Assembly: GCF_001507645.1 (NCBI RefSeq)
Contig: NZ_CP013909.1
Location: 3,968,001 to 4,032,000 of the forward strand
Source of the DNA: Hymenobacter sedentarius
Lineage (GTDB): Bacteria; Bacteroidota; Bacteroidia; Cytophagales; Hymenobacteraceae
DNA: 64,000 nt
Direction of reading: 5' to 3'
The position numbers and the translations under genes are program-made. Each line of letters begins with the position of its first letter. The first letter of the stretch is position 1. Below the pieces are notes generated by a model. It saw nothing but the letters and a program-made list of their open reading frames with translations, was not told the DNA's origin and searched no databases. Positions 60,632-64,000 of this stretch are shown here, in pieces.

Positions 60632-61198
60632 ATGCTTCGTTTTGTTTTCGTATTGCTGGCGGCCGCCTGCCTGGCCACCGCCCCCCGCCACGCCGCCGCG
60701 CAGGAGGGCGGTTTCCCCGTTAAGACCACGCCCCGCACCCAGTTTGTGTTTAAGAACGGCGAGGTAATGCGCCGCGAGGGCAAAGTACTCACGCCCCTCA
60801 CCCAAAACGTGAAGCTGGAAAGCGGCGTCAAAATCAACTACAAAAACGGCATCGTGGAGATGCCCGCCGACAAGGTTAATCCGCAGGGCAAAAAGCTGAC
60901 GCTGCGCGAAGGCGACTACGTGCGGGCCGACGGCGGGGTGGTGTTTGCCACGCCCGGCAGTGCGGCGGCGGCCCGGGGCGAAGCGCCCAATGGCCCGAGC
61001 GGCAAGTTCGATACATACGTGCAGCGCGGCCCCGGCTTCTCCGACCCGGCAATGCAGAATTCGCTCCTCACCAAAAAAATTGAGCTGCTGACCCAGAAGA
61101 TAAGCTTGTTGAGCCAGGGCCGCACCGAATTGCCCGACACCAAATCCATCGACGCCCAAATCGCGCAGCTCGATGCGCAGCTGACGGCCCCGAAATAA
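60632..61198 (+). CDS. Secreted DUF6799-like protein
   Basis: A 188-residue protein. The ATG at 60632 (MLRFVFVLLAAACLATAPRH) gives a clean signal peptide; an ATG at 60593 is in frame. The mature region has paired short motifs around Gly (FVFKNGEVMRREGKVLTPLT, KINYKNGIVEMPADKV, GKKLTLREGDYVRADGGVVF), typical of the DUF6799 double-repeat. A C-terminal coiled coil (LLTKKIELLTQKISLLSQ) follows a linker. Periplasmic or surface, function unknown. A second DUF6799-like gene lies 1.2 kb away. Confidence 0.75.
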   Translation: MLRFVFVLLAAACLATAPRHAAAQEGGFPVKTTPRTQFVFKNGEVMRREGKVLTPLTQNVKLESGVKINYKNGIVEMPADKVNPQGKKLTLREGDYVRADGGVVFATPGSAAAARGEAPNGPSGKFDTYVQRGPGFSDPAMQNSLLTKKIELLTQKISLLSQGRTELPDTKSIDAQIAQLDAQLTAPK

Positions 61199-61206
61199 GG
61201 CCGGGA

Positions 61207-62214
61207 TTAGGCAGGCAGAAACAGCTGCCCGGCCTCCTCCCCCACCAGCCCAAACGGCTCGTCCTTCACAATCAGGAAGCCGTCCAGGTCGTGCACGTCG
61301 GCCAGCGCGCTGATTTGCATGGCCGCCTCAATGCCCACCGTCGTCTCCACCATGCAGCCCAGCATGGGGAGCAGGCCGTGGGCATTTGTGCGCCGGAGCA
61401 ACTCAACGCCACGCCGAAAGCCGCCGGCTTTCATCAGCTTCACGTTGACGCCGTGAAACTGCCGGGCGATTTCAGCAAAGTCGGCAGTGTCCGTCACCGA
61501 CTCGTCGGCCAGCAGCGGCACCGTGCTGCGCGGGCGCAGGTAGCGGTAATCTTCGGCCAGGGCCGCGGGCATGGGCTGCTCGAGAAAGCGCAGGTGCACG
61601 CCGGGCAGCGCCGTGGCGTTCTCAAGGAAGCCGAGCACGCCGTCGGCGTTGGTCCAGGTTTCGTTGCCGTCTACCAGCAGGCCGTGCCCGGGCAAGACGC
61701 GGGCCACCTCCCGAATCAGCTCAAGTCCTTCAGCCTGGTTGACTTTGATTTTGAGCAGCTGAAACCGCGCGGCGTTTTGCTCCTGCAAAAACCCGGCAAC
61801 GGCGCCGGGCTCCATAATGGGCAGTGAAAAGGCCGTGGGGACGGTGCGGGCGGGCGGCGGCACGCCCAGCCACTGCCACACCGGCTGCCCGGCACAAGCT
61901 GCCAACCACTGCACCAAGGCCGATTCCAGAGCGAAGCTCAGGGCATGGGCCACGGGCTGGGTGGCTAGTAGCTCATCCAGCTCAACCAGGGAGGTGACGG
62001 CGGTTAATCCATTGGCTTGCAGGGCATCGAACTGCTGCTTCAGCAGCTCGGGGGTTTCGTTGTAGCGCACGTTGGGTGCGGCCTCGCCGGTGCCGCTCTG
62101 GCCGCCCCCCGATACGCGCAGGAGCAGATTGGTTTTGGTGCTGGAGGCGTTGCGGGAAATTTTCCAAACGTAGCGCAGGTGCAGCTCGTGGGTGGTCAGG
62201 GTCCAGGTTAGCAT
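61207..62214 (-). CDS. Dipeptide epimerase (enolase superfamily)
   Basis: A 335-residue protein from the ATG at 62214 (MLTWTLTTHELHLRYVWKIS). The catalytic pattern is KIK (LLKIKVNQ), the metal ligands are in LLVDGNETW, LEQPMP and LLADESVTD, and the second catalytic Lys is in VKLMKAGGFR. The family is L-Ala-D/L-Glu or related dipeptide epimerase and is linked to murein peptide recycling. The loop residues that set specificity cannot be read reliably. It is convergent with the first DUF6799-like gene (8 bp apart). Confidence 0.88.
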   Translation of the reverse strand: MLTWTLTTHELHLRYVWKISRNASSTKTNLLLRVSGGGQSGTGEAAPNVRYNETPELLKQQFDALQANGLTAVTSLVELDELLATQPVAHALSFALESALVQWLAACAGQPVWQWLGVPPPARTVPTAFSLPIMEPGAVAGFLQEQNAARFQLLKIKVNQAEGLELIREVARVLPGHGLLVDGNETWTNADGVLGFLENATALPGVHLRFLEQPMPAALAEDYRYLRPRSTVPLLADESVTDTADFAEIARQFHGVNVKLMKAGGFRRGVELLRRTNAHGLLPMLGCMVETTVGIEAAMQISALADVHDLDGFLIVKDEPFGLVGEEAGQLFLPA

Positions 62215-62429
62215 GAGGGGGAATGCAGCCGCCATTGGGGCGTGCCCCAAGATGGGGCCAAAAAACCAACCACCTACGTTGTGGCCGGGCAAATCGGACA
62301 ACTAAGCCAGCAATTTTAGCCTTTGGCCTAATGGCAAAGGGCAAGCTGGACGGTGAGGCTGAGCTTTGCAGCGTTATAATTCTTCTCCGGTCCATCTAAA
62401 CCGCCGAAATCTGCTTCGCACCCACTCCG

Positions 62430-62816
62430 ATAAAAAAACCGCTACTTGCCTCCCTCCTTTTCAGCGCCATGTTGCTGGCCAGCAGCCTCCAGCAGGCAGC
62501 TGCCCAGTCCAAAGCCACGGGAGCCCGGGGCTACATCCCGTGGTTTAAGGTGCAGAACCAGGCCATGGTGCTGCAGACTGGCAACCAGTCAAAGCCGTTG
62601 AGCCAGGACATCACCCTGCCCAACGGCGTGCGGGTGGAGTACCGCACCCAGTCGGTGGTGCTTACCAGCGGCAAGCGGGTGGTGCTGCAGGAAGGCGACA
62701 TGCTAGCCAAGGCCGGCCTCAATATTTACGAGACGGTGGCCGCGGCTACGGGTTGCCAGCAATTCGTGTTCGGCTACGATACCAACTTCACCATTGGCTA
62801 CCTACTGTCGCTCTAG
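62430..62816 (+). CDS. Secreted DUF6799-like protein with missing ATG
   Basis: The frame from 62430 reads IKKPLLASLLFSAMLLASSL then QQAAAQSK, a textbook signal peptide whose first codon is ATA. No ATG, GTG or TTG lies between the upstream in-frame TAA (62397) and 62469, where an internal ATG would give a clipped 115-residue form. The mature part carries the DUF6799-like pattern (VQNQAMVLQTGNQSKPLSQ, LPNGVRVEYRTQSVVLTSGK, RVVLQEGDMLAKAGLN). It is related to the secreted protein 1.2 kb upstream. Either ATA is used as a start, translation starts at 62469, or the gene is recently damaged. Confidence 0.65.
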   Translation: MKKPLLASLLFSAMLLASSLQQAAAQSKATGARGYIPWFKVQNQAMVLQTGNQSKPLSQDITLPNGVRVEYRTQSVVLTSGKRVVLQEGDMLAKAGLNIYETVAAATGCQQFVFGYDTNFTIGYLLSL

Positions 62817-62835
62817 CGCTGCCTTTGGCCTACCC

Positions 62836-62871
62836 AAAACGCCTCGTAATCATTGGTTACGAGGCGTTTTC
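62836..62871. terminator. Rho-independent terminator
   Basis: AAAACGCCTCGTAA / TTACGAGGCGTTTTCG hairpin 20 bp after the DUF6799-like gene. Confidence 0.85.
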
Positions 62872-62970
62872 GTTTGGTCTGGCGCCCGCGCTTGGGGCGC
62901 CGGCGAGCTTGCTGGCTGGATAATGCCGTTCTTTAGGCCTTCAATCCGTTATCCCGGCCTTTTTAGTTGC

Positions 62971-64000
62971 ATGACGAAATCTCGCTTACTCCTCGTTGCG
63001 GTTACGCTTTTACTTCTGGCGCTCATTGTCACCGTACTGACCGCCAATAATTTACTTGCGCTGCCCCACGCCGTTCCGGTGGCAGCCCGCTGGCTGGCGC
63101 TGGCGGCCGTGGCCGGTGCCGTGGCCCCTCGCCGCTCGCTCACGCTCTGGATTGTGGTCAGCATGCTGGTCGGCATTGAGCTGGGCCACGATGCGCCCGG
63201 CGTGGCCATGAACCTCAAGGTGCTGAGCGACGCCTTCCTACGGCTGGTAAAAACCATTATTGCGCCGCTGGTTTTTGCGACGCTGGTGGTTGGCATTGCC
63301 GGCCACGCCAACCTCAAGCAAGTGGGCCGCATGGGCCTGAAGGCGTTGGTGTACTTCGAGATTGTCACGACGTTCGCCTTGTTTATTGGGCTGGCGGCCA
63401 TCAACCTCACCAAAGCCGGCGTGGGCATCAGCCAGGCGGGTGTGAAGGAAGAAGCGCTGGCCGCCGCCCCGCCCCAAACCGCGGCAGACATCATCCTGCA
63501 CATCTTCCCCGAAAACATTGCCAAGTCGGTAGCCGAGGGCCAGGTGTTGCAGGTCGTGATTTTTGCCATCCTGTTCGCCATTGGCCTGGCCCTCACCCCC
63601 GAGCGGCCCCGCCGCGTGATGCTGGAATTTTGCGAAAGCCTCTCGGAAGTAATGTTTAAGTTCACCAACGTGGTGATGTACTTCGCGCCGTTGGGCGTGG
63701 GCGGGGCCCTGGCCTACACGGTGGGCAAAATGGGTTTTGCGCCGCTGCTCAACGCCCTGCAACTGCTCCTGACGCTGTACGGGGCCCTGATTGCGTTTGC
63801 CGTGCTGGTGCTGCTGCCGGTGGCTCTCATTGCCCGCCTCCCGCTGCGCCGCTTCCTGGCGGCCGTGGCCGAGCCGGTAAGCATCGCCTTCGCCACCACC
63901 TCCTCGGAGGCGGCATTGCCCCGCGCCATGGAAGCCATGGAATCCATCGGGGTGCCGCGCCGCATTGTGGCCTTCGTGATGCCCACGGGCTACTCTTTTA
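62971..64000 (+). CDS. Dicarboxylate/amino acid:cation symporter (partial)
   Basis: Starts at the ATG at 62971 (MTKSRLLLVAVTLLLLAL) and runs off the end of the window after 343 codons; the full family length is about 420. Hydrophobic helices and the DAACS motifs FLRLVKTIIAPLVFATLVVG, MFKFTNVVMYFAPLGVGG and SIAFATTSSEAALPRAME (the serine-rich hairpin) are visible. It probably imports glutamate, aspartate or C4-dicarboxylates with sodium or protons at the inner membrane. Only the beginning is seen; the C-terminal NMDGT-type motif lies outside. Confidence 0.92.
   Translation, partial: MTKSRLLLVAVTLLLLALIVTVLTANNLLALPHAVPVAARWLALAAVAGAVAPRRSLTLWIVVSMLVGIELGHDAPGVAMNLKVLSDAFLRLVKTIIAPLVFATLVVGIAGHANLKQVGRMGLKALVYFEIVTTFALFIGLAAINLTKAGVGISQAGVKEEALAAAPPQTAADIILHIFPENIAKSVAEGQVLQVVIFAILFAIGLALTPERPRRVMLEFCESLSEVMFKFTNVVMYFAPLGVGGALAYTVGKMGFAPLLNALQLLLTLYGALIAFAVLVLLPVALIARLPLRRFLAAVAEPVSIAFATTSSEAALPRAMEAMESIGVPRRIVAFVMPTGYSF

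Noticed and set aside
1..64000. tRNA, rRNA or intact insertion sequence
   Set aside because: No cloverleaf-like gap with a GGTTCGA-type arm was seen, no rRNA, and no transposase-like frame.

Overview
The window is a GC-rich, gene-dense chromosomal segment that reads like a Bacteroidota genome of the Hymenobacter type (family Hymenobacteraceae). The pointers are a type IX secretion (T9SS) C-terminal sorting domain, a TonB-dependent receptor followed by a DUF4249 lipoprotein, an RFP-type -7 box (TAnnTTTG) in front of many genes, DUF6799-like and DUF6929-like proteins, and little sign of Shine-Dalgarno motifs. No rRNA, tRNA, CRISPR array, prophage or intact insertion sequence was seen. Genus assignment is inference; no database could be searched.

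Layout. 0.2-8.2 kb: a small gene broken by an in-frame TAG, a DUF6929-like propeller protein, a secreted RICIN/PD40/OmpA envelope protein, and a two-gene set of secreted amidohydrolases. 8.4-13 kb: a small HVA1/TUDOR protein, an APC amino-acid permease, a Spy/CpxP-like periplasmic protein and a persulfide dioxygenase with rhodanese domains. 13-19.2 kb: a frameshifted VOC-family gene in an AT-richer patch, the sbcDC repair nuclease operon, and an orphan HNH gene. 19.3-24 kb: a secreted hypothetical, a thioredoxin, and a TonB receptor/DUF4249 pair. 24-36.5 kb: purine nucleoside phosphorylase, SppA, RarA, an EamA exporter, dihydrolipoyl dehydrogenase, a TPR lipoprotein, a geranylgeranyl-reductase-like flavoprotein divergent from fabG, and a large vWA-like membrane protein. 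36.5-44 kb: an AT-richer membrane protein, an epimerase-like protein plus MBL hydrolase, an RluE-like pseudouridine synthase, DnaK, an LEA14-like lipoprotein and a membrane-anchored EEP hydrolase. 44-52.6 kb: purE divergent from marC, hemE, a PhnA C-terminal-domain protein, heptose-7-phosphate kinase, an aminotransferase, a GT2/WcaJ-like fusion, recR and clpS. 53-58.4 kb: a T9SS cargo protein immediately downstream of a 1282-residue repetitive fibre-like protein ending in an S74 (endosialidase-type) chaperone domain. 58.6-64 kb: a conserved hypothetical, YceI and a MarR regulator, two DUF6799-like proteins flanking a dipeptide epimerase, and the start of a dicarboxylate/amino-acid:cation symporter that runs off the end.

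Most genes are single housekeeping or envelope genes, separated by rho-independent terminators and by short palindromic repeat elements of several families. The least ordinary items are the S74/T9SS pair with its eight roughly 350-bp internal modules, several genes caught at or near loss of function (internal TAG, one-base frameshift, apparent ATG-to-ATA start change), a group of -7 boxes so close to start codons that leaderless mRNAs are implied, and palindromic repeats that differ by context (one family in divergent promoters, another after gene ends).
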